64,000 bases of DNA from Modicisalibacter radicis (GCF_900961225.1 NZ_CAAHFN010000050.1:52764-116763); one strand, 5' to 3'. Shown: positions 41,376-49,692, counted from the stretch's first letter. Translations and numbers: made by a program. Notes: a model not told the origin generated them from the letters alone.

Positions 41376-42352
41376 CGCCGCGCTTCCCCGTCCAGCCGCT
41401 CGGCGACGTCTTGCACCACCTCGATCAGGGTATCAAGCGCCTCGACGCGGGTGAGCCGCTCGATGCAGGCCTGACGGAATGCCTGCTCCTCGTCGCCCCG
41501 GCTGGCGGAGATGAACGCCTGGGGCAGGATCACCGCGTCCTTGATCAGATCGGCGATATCGAACACCAGGCCGCCGCGACGGGTCTTGCCGTGCAGCACC
41601 GCCAGCCCGTGGGGTAATCCCAGCACCCAGCTAGCGGTCGCACCCAGCCCATAGGCGAGATAGTTGCCGTGGTCGAGAAAGCGGTTGGCGGGGTCGACGC
41701 CGCTGCCTTTCTTGGCACGCACGAATTCGCCATAGTCGACCGCCTGGGTGGCGAGCCGGAACAACTGCTTGGTCAGCCGGGCCTCCTCCGTCAGCAGTGC
41801 GGTGGTGTCCGGGGCCTGGTCGATGGCGCCACGGCTGCGTTCGAGCAGCGCTTTCAAATCGCCTGCGCTGGGCTTGAAGTCGGTATCGCGCTGAAAGCGT
41901 GCGTCCAGCCAGTGCCGTTCGACCTGGGTCAGACGCGCACGCTGAAAGCTACGTGCCGCTTCCAGCCTCAACGCGTCGTCGAACCAGAAGCGCACCCACT
42001 GTTGCAGATATTCGGTGGGGCGGTATTCGCTCTGCGGGTTGAACCAGGCGACCTCGACATCGACTTCGTTAGCGGAAAACAGCGGCGTACCGCCACCACC
42101 GCAGAAGCCAACCAGAACACCGGCCTTGGCCAGCTCGCGCATCGCCGCCTGGGTGATCGAGGTGCCGGTCCCCAGCAACAGCGAGGTGGTGTTGGCGATG
42201 GGGATGTTCCAGTAGGCCGAGCGCTTGCCTTCGTCGGTGACGTATTCGACACGGCCGCCATTCACCAATACGCGGCAATGTTGCAAGTAGTACAGGTTTG
42301 CACGCTTCGAGTGCAGAATCGTTTTGAGGTCCGACGATGACAAGTCGTCCAT
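41372..42352 (-). CDS. cas1: Cas1 CRISPR integrase (type I-F)
   Basis: 326 aa. It begins MDDLSSSDLKTILHSKRANL, like P. aeruginosa I-F Cas1, with YCNIPIANT-like YWNIPIANTTSLLLGTG, and the C-terminal catalytic segment LPHGLAVLHGKTRRGGLVFD followed by IADLIKD supplies the His and Asp metal ligands. It inserts new spacers together with the Cas2 domain of Cas2-3. It is the first gene of the cas operon, and the 138-bp gap to the WYL regulator should hold both promoters. Confidence 0.98.
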   Translation of the reverse strand: MDDLSSSDLKTILHSKRANLYYLQHCRVLVNGGRVEYVTDEGKRSAYWNIPIANTTSLLLGTGTSITQAAMRELAKAGVLVGFCGGGGTPLFSANEVDVEVAWFNPQSEYRPTEYLQQWVRFWFDDALRLEAARSFQRARLTQVERHWLDARFQRDTDFKPSAGDLKALLERSRGAIDQAPDTTALLTEEARLTKQLFRLATQAVDYGEFVRAKKGSGVDPANRFLDHGNYLAYGLGATASWVLGLPHGLAVLHGKTRRGGLVFDIADLIKDAVILPQAFISASRGDEEQAFRQACIERLTRVEALDTLIEVVQDVAERLDGEARR

Positions 42353-42379
42353 GACGCCTCCCGGTAGTAGCGGCCGATC

Positions 42380-42399
42380 ACAGCGCGCTTACGCTCTGT
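42380..42399. promoter_or_regulatory. Inverted repeat between cas1 and the WYL regulator
   Basis: ACAGCGCG-CTTA-CGCTCTGT: 8-bp arms with one mismatch, in the shared promoter region 28 bp upstream of cas1. It is a candidate operator for the divergent WYL regulator. Confidence 0.5.
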
Positions 42400-42490
42400 T
42401 ACTCTCATAGAAGCAAAGTCGATTGAGCCCGACCACCCCATGGATAAAACACCAGGGGAATTTTCCGGCCGGTTGTGCAAGGGGAAGAGC

Positions 42491-43357
42491 ATGAAGGAGA
42501 CGGCATCGCTCGCCTGGGATACCTGGGCGCGGTACCACGTGATCGAGCTGCTGGCGTTCTGGGAGGGACGTGTCACGGCTTCGGCGCTGCGCGAGGCGTT
42601 CCACCTGGGCAAGGACCGGGCCCAGCAGGTGCTACGTGCCTATCGCGAGGACGTCGCGATGGCCAACCTCGTCTATGACGCCTCTCGCAAGGCCTGGATG
42701 CCGACCCCGCAGTTCACCCCACGCTTCATTCGCGGCCATGTGGATGAGTATCTGCACCTGCTGGGCACACACGATGCCTTGAACCCGCAGTTCGTCGGCC
42801 TGGGACTGGGCGCGGCCAATACCGAGTCGGTGCCGATGCCGATCCGCGATGTCTCGCCCGGGGTGGTGCGGGCCGTGGTCTCGGCGGCGCGTGAACGCCA
42901 GCGCCTGGAAGTGATTTACGCGAGCTTTTCCTCGCCACGCGGCGAGGACCGGATCATCGCCCCGCATACGCTGGTGTATGCCGCGGGTCGTTGGCATGTC
43001 CGCGCGTATTGCGAGAAGAATGCAGCGTTTCGCGACTTCGTGCTATCGCGCTTTCGCGGTATTCCCGAGGCCATTGGCGATGCGTTGCCCGCTGCTGCCC
43101 AGGAGAACGATGCGGACTGGGAGAATTGCCTGACACTGCAGATCATCCCCGACCGGCGCCTCAGCGACGCGGAACGCGAACTCATCGCACAGGACTACGC
43201 CATGGAGGAGCACATGCTGGCGATCACCTGCCGCTGCGCGCTCGCCCAATACGTATTACGCGAATACGGCATCAACCATCGCCACGTGGAAGGCGACCCA
43301 CGTGCCCAGCAAATCGAACTCGGCAACCGAGAGGCCCTGCGCCAGTGGCTTTATTGA
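42491..43357 (+). CDS. WYL-domain transcriptional regulator divergent from cas operon
   Basis: 288 aa from ATG 42491, with GGGGAAG six bases upstream; the frame could start at 42440 but adds unrelated residues. It has an N-terminal winged helix (about 1-65, with ALREAFHLGKDRAQQVLRAY), a middle WYL domain (about 130-210: VIYASFSSPRGEDRIIAPHT, then RWHVRAYCEKNAAFRDFVLS) and a C-terminal region ending EALRQWLY. The layout matches the BrxR/CapW repressors that control defence systems and respond to nucleic-acid or nucleotide ligands. It probably represses the cas operon or itself through the inverted repeat at 42380. Confidence 0.85.
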   Translation: MKETASLAWDTWARYHVIELLAFWEGRVTASALREAFHLGKDRAQQVLRAYREDVAMANLVYDASRKAWMPTPQFTPRFIRGHVDEYLHLLGTHDALNPQFVGLGLGAANTESVPMPIRDVSPGVVRAVVSAARERQRLEVIYASFSSPRGEDRIIAPHTLVYAAGRWHVRAYCEKNAAFRDFVLSRFRGIPEAIGDALPAAAQENDADWENCLTLQIIPDRRLSDAERELIAQDYAMEEHMLAITCRCALAQYVLREYGINHRHVEGDPRAQQIELGNREALRQWLY

Positions 43358-43363
43358 GCCAAA

Positions 43364-43390
43364 GCTGATCCCGCGCCTGCGGGGAGCTGA
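43364..43390. repeat. Solitary type I-E-like CRISPR repeat, left copy
   Basis: GATCCCGCGCCTGCGGGGAGC (core from 43368) is one deletion and two mismatches from the type I-E core CATCCCCGCGCCTGCGGGGA-AC. It starts 7 bp after the WYL gene stop. No second repeat is found at spacer distance. Confidence 0.6.
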
Positions 43391-43584
43391 ATGATGATGC
43401 CAGGCGCCGTAAGATTCGCACATTGATAACACGCACATGGCCAAGTCACGCGGAAATGGTCTCGCACTGTACGGTTTATTTTGCGCTATCTTTGACATAG
43501 GATTCTATCTTCCTAGCGCAGCAACGTCGGCAATATAGCGTGCTGAACGTATAGCGTTGGAAAACATCATTCAGGAGTAAGGTC

Positions 43585-43782
43585 ATGAAACGTCGCGTAA
43601 CGAGCAGCCGTACCCTGCGTGCAGCAGGCTCCGTGATGGATGTTTGGCCAGTCGAAAACTACGATCAGTACATGCCCAAGGGCAGTGATCAAGAACGTAT
43701 CGCCCAGCATTGGACAACTGTTGGCAGCCGCCTCCGTTCAGCCTTGAGCCAATATGCCTTCAACCACACCGCCAAACGGTGA
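43585..43782 (+). CDS. Small basic protein paired with DUF2335, function unknown
   Basis: 65 aa, with CAGGAGTAAGGTC before ATG 43585, a good ribosome site. It starts MKRRVTSSRTLRAAGSVMDV and continues WPVENYDQYMPKGSDQERIA. It is basic at the N-terminus, with no membrane segment, signal peptide or Cys. I do not recognise a family. Its 3' end overlaps the DUF2335 start by 29 bp, so the two proteins are probably translated together. The stretch is less GC-rich than the housekeeping genes, consistent with an acquired cassette. Confidence 0.65.
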   Translation: MKRRVTSSRTLRAAGSVMDVWPVENYDQYMPKGSDQERIAQHWTTVGSRLRSALSQYAFNHTAKR

Positions 43783-44323
43783 TCAACCTGCTCAGCGCGA
43801 TCTCTCCCTGCAAGAGGGGCAGCAGGTGGACGAGGCAACTCAAAAGGAGTTCGTCGACCTTATCGAGCAGTTGCATCATGGCAAGCTCTCTGAAGAAGAA
43901 CAGGTACGGTTAGGCGACCTCATCGTCAATATCCCTGCCCCCGAGCCACAAAGCCAATCTGTCGCCATGATGCGGCAAGTGAGCTATCAAGGCCCTCTCC
44001 CGCCTCCCGAGCAACTGGACGCCTATGACGAGGAAACACGTCGCCTCATCGTGAATATGGCCGTCGAAGAGCAGCAGCATACGCACGACATGCGTCGCAA
44101 GGGTCTAGAAGGTGCCATCAAGAAAGATGAACGTGGACAACGATACGGGTTGACCGTTGCCATCGTCGGCCTCGTGGCAGCCACCGTGATCGCACCCTTC
44201 AGTTCTGTCGCTGCGGGAGTGATCGGAACTCTGGATCTCGTTGGCATGGTCGCGATATTCGTTGCTCCACGCATCCTAGAGAAGCGACGTACAGGCAGCC
44301 AGCCACAAGAAGACGACGCCTAA
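43754..44323 (+). CDS. DUF2335 membrane protein
   Basis: 189 aa. The segment SYQGPLPPPEQLDAYDEETR followed by RLIVNMAVEEQQHTHDMRRK is the DUF2335 signature. Two adjacent hydrophobic segments near the C-terminus (about 133-155 and 158-175) should form a membrane hairpin, with a polar, Glu-rich N-terminal half. The family has no established function; members occur in phage-like and defence-like neighbourhoods. Here it overlaps the 65-aa gene and sits between two solitary I-E-like repeats, beside a CRISPR-Cas locus. The start has no strong ribosome site, in keeping with coupling. Confidence 0.85.
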   Translation: MPSTTPPNGDQPAQRDLSLQEGQQVDEATQKEFVDLIEQLHHGKLSEEEQVRLGDLIVNIPAPEPQSQSVAMMRQVSYQGPLPPPEQLDAYDEETRRLIVNMAVEEQQHTHDMRRKGLEGAIKKDERGQRYGLTVAIVGLVAATVIAPFSSVAAGVIGTLDLVGMVAIFVAPRILEKRRTGSQPQEDDA

Positions 44324-44360
44324 GGCGCTTCCCCCACCGACTATTTTACGCCATTGACCA

Positions 44361-44388
44361 CGCATCCCCGTGCCTGCGGGGAACGGTC
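44361..44388. repeat. Solitary type I-E-like CRISPR repeat, right copy
   Basis: CATCCCCGTGCCTGCGGGGA-AC (44363-44384) differs at one base from the type I-E core with CGCGCCTGCG, keeping the hairpin except for one G-T pair. It starts 38 bp after the DUF2335 stop. It is in the same orientation as the copy at 43364, 995 bp apart. Confidence 0.7.
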
Positions 44389-44653
44389 TAATCATAGACG
44401 CCTGTTTATAAATAAAAAAACGCTCGGGATATTTCCACCAGCAATATTGCCTAATTTTTGATCAGTTCAGTTTTAAAATATATATAAATCAAACAGTTGT
44501 CGAAGAGCCACAAAGGTTGCGTCCAGGCGCTTCTCGGCACTGAATATTGCTCGCCCCTCCCACGCAAAAATCTCCGGCCGCATCGCGACCGGGGGTTCAA
44601 GCGTCTGGATACGAAGGCCGGCCGCCTGACGGTGGCGGCCGACCGGGCACGCC
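44389..44653. other. AT-rich intergenic stretch
   Basis: The part 44399-44500 is strongly AT-rich (for example TAAAATATATATAAATCAA) in an otherwise GC-rich window. No gene is seen. A GC hairpin near 44620-44640 lies just past the betT stop but lacks a T-run. Confidence 0.6.
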
Positions 44654-46717
44654 TTACGAAGGCGGCTGTTCCGGGCTGTCGGGCATGTTGATGTTGCCCG
44701 GCTCTATCCGGTTGAGGTGCAGGAACTGCATGTGCAGTTCGTACTGGTCGAGGATGTCGCCGATCACCTGGTCGCGGGTGTAGCCCATCAGGTCGTAGCC
44801 CTGGCTACCCTCGAGCAGGTAGACCTCCAGCCGGTAGTAACGCGAGTCGGCATGCGGCGCATGCATGGCGAACCCGGGCGTCGAGAAGCCCTGACTCCAG
44901 ATCTGGTAGGTGAAGTTCTGCTCGTCCTCGAAGTCGACGTTGAGCGACAGGTAGTCGTCGCCGTTCTGCACGCCTTCGTGGATTTCGGCTGAAACACCCT
45001 GCTCCTGCAACGAGTCGCGCACGGACTCCATCGCCGGCTTGCAGGTCTCGTCCATGAAGCGCCGCGCCTGTTTCTTGTCGGGGAAGCTCATGGCGCGCTT
45101 CAAGCGCTGCTGCCAGTTGCGCGAGTCGCGCTCGCCACCGCCGCCGGTACGCCCGGAAAGCTGGCCGGCCAGGCTCAGGCGCCGGCTGTCTTCCTTGAAG
45201 GCCTCGAGCTTCAGCGCCTTGAGCAGCCCGGCCATCATGAAGAACAGCACGATCGAGAACGGCAGGCCGGTGATCACCACCGCGCTCTGCAGGGTGGTCA
45301 AGCCGCCGGCGAGCAGCAGCGACAGGGTCAGGATGCCGATCACCGCCGACCACAGGATGCGCATCCAGATCGGTGCATCGCTGTTGACGTTCTTGAGCTT
45401 CGAGGTGAAGTTCGAGAGTACCAGCGCGCCGGAATCCCCCGAGGTAATGAAGAACACGATCGCCAGGATGCTCACCGCCAGGGTGGTCAGGATCGGCATC
45501 GGATACGATTCGAGGAACAGGTAGATACCCGCCGGCGGGTTGTTCATCACCTGATCGCCGAACTCGGTGGCGCCGTTGATCGCCATGTCGATGGCGCTGT
45601 TACCCAGCAACGACATCCACAGGAACATGAAGATGATCGGCAGCGTCATGGTGCCGAGCACGAAGGTGCGAATGGTCCGGCCCCGCGAGATGCGCGCCAG
45701 GAACAGACCGACGAACGGCCCCCAGGCGATCCACCAGGCCCAGAAGAACAGCGTCCAGCCGTTCAGCCACTGGGTCGGCCGGTCGAACGCATAGGTGTTG
45801 AACGACAGGCTGATGAAGTTGGACAGGTAATCGCCGACGTTCATCACCAGCGCGTTGAGCAGGAAGATCGTCTTGCCGGCGAACAGCACGAACAGCAGCA
45901 GCAGCACCGCCAGCAGGATGTTGAACTCGGAGAGCCGGCGGATGCCGCGCTCCACCCCGGTCACCGCGGAGATCGTCGCGAACAGCACGATGCCCAGCAC
46001 CAGCACCACCTGGGTCCAGTTGCTTTCGGGGATGCCGAACATGTAGTCCAGGCCGAAATTGAGCTGGATGACCCCGATGCCCAGGCTGGCGGCGATGCCG
46101 AAGACCGTGCCCAGCACGGCGGCGGTATCGACCACGTGGCCGATCATGCCGTAGATCCTGTCGCCGAAGATCGGATAGAGCGCGCTGCTGATGGTCAGCG
46201 GCAGGTTATGCCGGTAGCTGAAGAAGGCCAGCGCCATGCCCACCAGGGTATAGATGCCCCAGCCGGAAAGCCCCCAGTGCAGGAAGGTCAGCTCCATGGC
46301 GTGGCGCGCCGCGGCGACCTGGTCATCGGGCGCGTTGGGCGCGTTGTAGAACTGGGTCAGCGGCTCGGCCAGCGCGAAGAAGATCACGCCGATGCCGATC
46401 CCCGCGGAGAACAGCATTGCCGACCACGAGAAGATGTTGAAGTCGGGTCGCGAGTGTTCGGGCCCCAGGCGGATATTGCCGTAGCGCGACAGCCCCAGGT
46501 AGATCACGAAGACCAGGTAGATCACTACGGTCAGGAAGTAGTACCAACCGAAGGTGTTGGAGATCCAGCCGAGGATGGCATTGATGACCGTGTTGGCCTG
46601 CTCGGTCGCGATCATCGCCCACAGCGAGAAGGTGACGATGCCGACCACCGAGCTGTAGAACACCGGCCCATTGAGGCGATCGCGTGGCGGGGCCTCATTA
46701 TTGGATTGTGTCGTCAT
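44654..46717 (-). CDS. betT: BetT-type BCCT family choline/betaine transporter
   Basis: 687 aa with about 12 membrane segments. It shows the glycine-rich motif FSAGIGIGVIFFALAEP and the Trp-box region WTLFFWAWWIAWGPFVGLF of the BCCT family. After the last membrane segment there is an extended cytosolic C-terminus of about 150 residues (from LKALKLEAFKED), as in BetT/BetU-type osmoregulated transporters, rather than the short tail of BetP. It most likely imports choline or glycine betaine with protons or sodium for osmoprotection. No betAB or betI is adjacent. Confidence 0.92.
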   Translation of the reverse strand: MTTQSNNEAPPRDRLNGPVFYSSVVGIVTFSLWAMIATEQANTVINAILGWISNTFGWYYFLTVVIYLVFVIYLGLSRYGNIRLGPEHSRPDFNIFSWSAMLFSAGIGIGVIFFALAEPLTQFYNAPNAPDDQVAAARHAMELTFLHWGLSGWGIYTLVGMALAFFSYRHNLPLTISSALYPIFGDRIYGMIGHVVDTAAVLGTVFGIAASLGIGVIQLNFGLDYMFGIPESNWTQVVLVLGIVLFATISAVTGVERGIRRLSEFNILLAVLLLLFVLFAGKTIFLLNALVMNVGDYLSNFISLSFNTYAFDRPTQWLNGWTLFFWAWWIAWGPFVGLFLARISRGRTIRTFVLGTMTLPIIFMFLWMSLLGNSAIDMAINGATEFGDQVMNNPPAGIYLFLESYPMPILTTLAVSILAIVFFITSGDSGALVLSNFTSKLKNVNSDAPIWMRILWSAVIGILTLSLLLAGGLTTLQSAVVITGLPFSIVLFFMMAGLLKALKLEAFKEDSRRLSLAGQLSGRTGGGGERDSRNWQQRLKRAMSFPDKKQARRFMDETCKPAMESVRDSLQEQGVSAEIHEGVQNGDDYLSLNVDFEDEQNFTYQIWSQGFSTPGFAMHAPHADSRYYRLEVYLLEGSQGYDLMGYTRDQVIGDILDQYELHMQFLHLNRIEPGNINMPDSPEQPPS

Positions 46718-47056
46718 AGGAGTTCCTGATTTGGTTCAGGCAAGGTTTGCGTTCACGGCAGCGGGCATACAAGGCTTCGAACCACGCGCCATTCGGCGCC
46801 GGCGCGTGCCTCTTCGTACAGCCAAGTCAGGCGCATGGATCCTGCTGCGCTCGTCACTCCCGCTGTTACTAGCTTAGAAGCAATACGGAAAAGTGCCGTT
46901 TATCGATCAGGCGACGCACGGAAACAATTATTTATGGTTTCGTCAAGACTTGTGCCGCGTATCGACCCTTGCGCCTCGCACCGTGGCGATTCCTCTATAC
47001 TCCACGGCAGCGCCCGCCACGGCCGTTCCACACGCCCAAGATGACAAGGAGTCTCC
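46718..47056. other. Intergenic region between betT and the 47057 gene
   Basis: 339 bp between divergent genes. It should hold the promoters of both. I see an AAGGAG ribosome site for the 47057 gene, but no gene, repeat or clear operator. Confidence 0.5.
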
Positions 47057-47743
47057 ATGTCGACCCTACCCCCCATTCCGCGGTACGCCGTCTTCCTCGT
47101 GTTACTGGCGCTGGCCGCCCCGGCGGCGGCGCAACCGTCGGCGACCGCGGAGTGGAACGCCTACGACGATGCCCTGGCCAGCGGCGAGCGCCAGGCCACG
47201 CTGTGGCGTTACGGCTGGGGCGGCATCTACGCCGCGAGCCTGGCCAACAACATCTACCAGGCCAGCGAAGCCGACGACGATGACGACCGCTTCGACGGCC
47301 GGGTCGGCGCGGTGAAGTCGGCGCTGGCGCTGGGCGGGGTGATCGCCGACCCGCAGCCGCATCCGGCAGCGCACCGCCGCCTCGAGGCGCTCGCCGAACG
47401 GGGCGATGGCCAGGCGCTCACTGATGCCCGCGAACTGATGCGCGCCACCGCCGCCGAGGAGCGTGCCCGACACGCCTGGCGGGCACGGCTCGACTCGCTG
47501 GTGGTCAACACCCTCGGCGGCTTGGCGATCGGCGTCGGCGACGACCGCCCCCGCGACGGTCTGGTCAACTTTGCCACCGGCATGCTGGTCGGCGAGATTC
47601 AGCTATGGACCCAGCCGACCCAGGCCGGCGCGGCGCTCAACCGCTTCCAGCCCGCCACGCTGTCACTGGGCGGCAACCGGCTCGACTATCAATACGCCTG
47701 GGTGCTCACGCCCAGTCAGGTCGGGGTGAATATCCGCTATTGA
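47057..47743 (+). CDS. Exported protein of unknown function
   Basis: 228 aa with AAGGAG seven bases before the ATG. The signal peptide (MSTLPPIPRYAVFLVLLALA) ends near PAAAQP. The mature protein has a helical middle and a C-terminus with alternating residues ending NRLDYQYAWVLTPSQVGVNI then RY. This could be an outer-membrane-associated strand, but no family is recognised. The gene ends 67 bp before the Zur box of the znu operon and is not clearly part of it. Confidence 0.7.
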   Translation: MSTLPPIPRYAVFLVLLALAAPAAAQPSATAEWNAYDDALASGERQATLWRYGWGGIYAASLANNIYQASEADDDDDRFDGRVGAVKSALALGGVIADPQPHPAAHRRLEALAERGDGQALTDARELMRATAAEERARHAWRARLDSLVVNTLGGLAIGVGDDRPRDGLVNFATGMLVGEIQLWTQPTQAGAALNRFQPATLSLGGNRLDYQYAWVLTPSQVGVNIRY

Positions 47744-47810
47744 CTCCGCATGCCGGACCGCCAGCCGCGCCGACGCGCCTGCAAGCGTCGATACGGCTGG
47801 GCAGGCCGCA

Positions 47811-47831
47811 CTTTGTTATGTTATAACCTTC
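47811..47831 (+). promoter_or_regulatory. Zur box upstream of the znu operon
   Basis: Core GTTAT-GTT-ATAAC (47815-47827), an interrupted palindrome matching the gammaproteobacterial Zur consensus (TGTTATA-N-TATAACA). It lies 50 bp upstream of the 48-aa gene that heads znuCBA, implying repression by Zur when zinc is sufficient. Confidence 0.78.
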
Positions 47832-47881
47832 CGGATTTTCCCTGACCGCTTCCCCGAAGCTCCAACCTAGAAAGCGTTGCC

Positions 47882-48028
47882 ATGGCACACCGACACCGTC
47901 ACCGCCCCGATGGGCCCTGTCACTTTTCCCTGATGTCGCTCCCGGCCCGCCGCCGGCTGCTGATGGCGCTCGCCCCGCTGGCGCTGCTATGGCTGGCGGT
48001 GGCCTGGGCCAACGGAGCGTTCGGCTGA
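47882..48028 (+). CDS. 48-aa His-rich single-pass membrane peptide heading znuCBA
   Basis: ATG 47882 to TGA 48028. It begins MAHRHRHRPDGPCHFSLMSL, with five His and one Cys in the first 18 residues, followed by one hydrophobic segment (LLMALAPLALLWLAVAWA). The stop overlaps the znuC ATG as ATGATG-type TGATG, so translation is coupled. The His/Cys tail followed by a membrane anchor suggests a zinc-binding accessory to the transporter. No homologue is known to me; it could also be only a translational leader. Confidence 0.65.
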   Translation: MAHRHRHRPDGPCHFSLMSLPARRRLLMALAPLALLWLAVAWANGAFG

Positions 48029-48774
48029 TGGCGCGTTTGCGACTCGACGACCTGCAACTCGCCCAGGGCGGGCGCACCGTGATCGAGCATCTCGACGGCA
48101 CCTTCCCCGACGCCGCCATCACCGCGCTGATCGGCGCCAACGGCGCCGGCAAGAGCACCCTGATCCAGGCGATCATGGGCGTGCTGCCGCCGGTGGCCGG
48201 GCGCATCGACTGCAGCGTGCCGCGCGAACGGCGCGCCTGGCTGCCCCAGCAGCTGGCGCTGGACCTGAGCTTCCCGATGAGTGTCGAGGAGCTGGTGATG
48301 ACCGGTTGCTGGCCGGTGCGCGGCGCCTTCAAGGGCTATCACCCGGCGCACTACCGTCAGGCTCGCGCGGTCATGCAGCGCCTGGGCATCTCGAAACTCG
48401 CTCACCGCCCGCTGGGCGAGCTCTCCGGCGGCCAGCGCCAGCGCGCCCTGCTCGGACGCACCCTGATGCAGGAGGCCGAACTGCTGCTGCTCGACGAGCC
48501 GTTCGCCAACGTCGACAGCGACACCGTGGTCGTGCTCGCCGAGGTGCTGCGCGACATGGCCATCCAGGGCACCACCATCATCGTCGTGCTTCACGATCTC
48601 GACCAGCTCGCCGCGCTGGCCGGCTGCGTGCTGCAACTGGCCGACGGCCATGGCCATTGGCGTGAGCCCCGCGAATTGCTCGCCGACTTCGGCAGCGGCG
48701 CGGGCGGCAGCGCCCGCGGGCCACGCCTGCCGCTGAACGTGGCGGGACTCAAGACGCCGGGGGCCGCCCGATGA
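48028..48774 (+). CDS. znuC: Zinc ABC transporter ATP-binding protein
   Basis: 248 aa from ATG 48028, overlapping the small upstream gene. ABC ATPase motifs: Walker A GANGAGKST, Q-loop WLPQQ, signature LSGGQRQR, Walker B LLLLDEP and switch His in VVLHD. The C-terminal His-containing stretch (QLADGHGHWREP) is like other ZnuC proteins. It powers zinc uptake with ZnuB and ZnuA and overlaps znuB by 4 bp. The Zur box supports zinc rather than manganese. Confidence 0.93.
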   Translation: MARLRLDDLQLAQGGRTVIEHLDGTFPDAAITALIGANGAGKSTLIQAIMGVLPPVAGRIDCSVPRERRAWLPQQLALDLSFPMSVEELVMTGCWPVRGAFKGYHPAHYRQARAVMQRLGISKLAHRPLGELSGGQRQRALLGRTLMQEAELLLLDEPFANVDSDTVVVLAEVLRDMAIQGTTIIVVLHDLDQLAALAGCVLQLADGHGHWREPRELLADFGSGAGGSARGPRLPLNVAGLKTPGAAR

Positions 48775-49682
48775 TCGACACGCTCAACACCCTGCTGCTC
48801 GCCCCGCTCAACGACTACGGCTTCATGCGCCGCGCGCTGATCGCCGGGCTGGCGCTGTCGCTGGCCGCGCCGCCGCTGGGCGTATTCCTGATGCTGCGCG
48901 GCATGAGCCTGATCGGCGACGCCATGGCCCACGCCATCCTTCCCGGCGTGGCGCTGGGCTTTCTGCTCGCCGGCTTCTCGCTGCCGGCGATGAGCCTCGG
49001 CGGCATCCTCTCGGGGCTGGTGGTCGCCGGGCTGGCGGGCAGCGTCTCGCAGCTCACCGGCCACCGCGAGGACGCGGCGATGGCCAGCTTCTACCTGATC
49101 TCGCTGGCCGCCGGGGTCATGCTGGTGTCGCTGGGCGGCAGCAGCGTCGACCTGACCCACGTGCTGTTCGGCTCGATCCTGGCCGTCGACACCACCGCGC
49201 TGTGGCTGATCGCCGGGGTCTGCAGCGTCACCGTGATCGTCCTCGCGCTGAGCTTTCGCGCGCTGGTGGTCGAGTGCCTCGACCCGCTGTTCCTGCGCAG
49301 CCAGGGGGTTCGCAATGGGCTGATCCAGGGCGTGTTCCTGGGCCTGGTGGTGCTCAACCTGACCGCCGGCTTCCAGACCCTGGGCACGCTGATGGCGGTG
49401 GGCCTGATGATGCTGCCGGCGACCGCCGCGCGTTTCTGGTCGAAGCGCCTCGAAGGGCTGATCGGCCTGGCCGTGCTGATCGCGCTGTTCGCCAGTACCG
49501 GCGGGCTGCTGCTGTCGTATCACTTCAGCCTGCCCTCGGGACCGAGCATCATCCTGCTGGCCGGCGCCGTGTACATCCTTTCCGCGCTGCTGGGACGCCA
49601 CCACAGCCTGCTGGCGCACTGGCGGCGCACCGCGACGCCCCTGGAGAGCACCGACGGCGAGATTGCTGAGAGAGAGTGCTGA
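48771..49682 (+). CDS. znuB: Zinc ABC transporter permease
   Basis: 303 aa, an ABC-3 family permease with about eight membrane segments. It includes GMSLIGDAMAHAILPGVALG and the segment ALMAVGLMMLPATAARFWSK, both typical. The C-terminus (EIAEREC) and the stop codon fall in a short direct repeat, GCTGAGAGAGAGT, that could change length by slippage. It forms the membrane channel of the Znu system. znuA follows 79 bp later. Confidence 0.94.
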   Translation: MIDTLNTLLLAPLNDYGFMRRALIAGLALSLAAPPLGVFLMLRGMSLIGDAMAHAILPGVALGFLLAGFSLPAMSLGGILSGLVVAGLAGSVSQLTGHREDAAMASFYLISLAAGVMLVSLGGSSVDLTHVLFGSILAVDTTALWLIAGVCSVTVIVLALSFRALVVECLDPLFLRSQGVRNGLIQGVFLGLVVLNLTAGFQTLGTLMAVGLMMLPATAARFWSKRLEGLIGLAVLIALFASTGGLLLSYHFSLPSGPSIILLAGAVYILSALLGRHHSLLAHWRRTATPLESTDGEIAEREC

Positions 49683-49692
49683 GAGAGAGAGT
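49665..49692 (+). repeat. GA-rich tandem repeat across the znuB stop codon
   Basis: Two imperfect copies, GCTGAGAGAGAGT (13 bp) and GCTGAGAGAGAGAGT (15 bp). The znuB TGA lies in the second copy. Confidence 0.85.

Noticed and set aside
43364..44388. CreTA-type toxin/antitoxin RNA guarded by Cascade
   Set aside because: Those loci have a small-RNA antitoxin with pseudo-repeats about one spacer apart beside the cas operon. Here the two repeat-like copies are 995 bp apart and of type I-E, while the cas genes are I-F, so there is no support beyond the repeat match.
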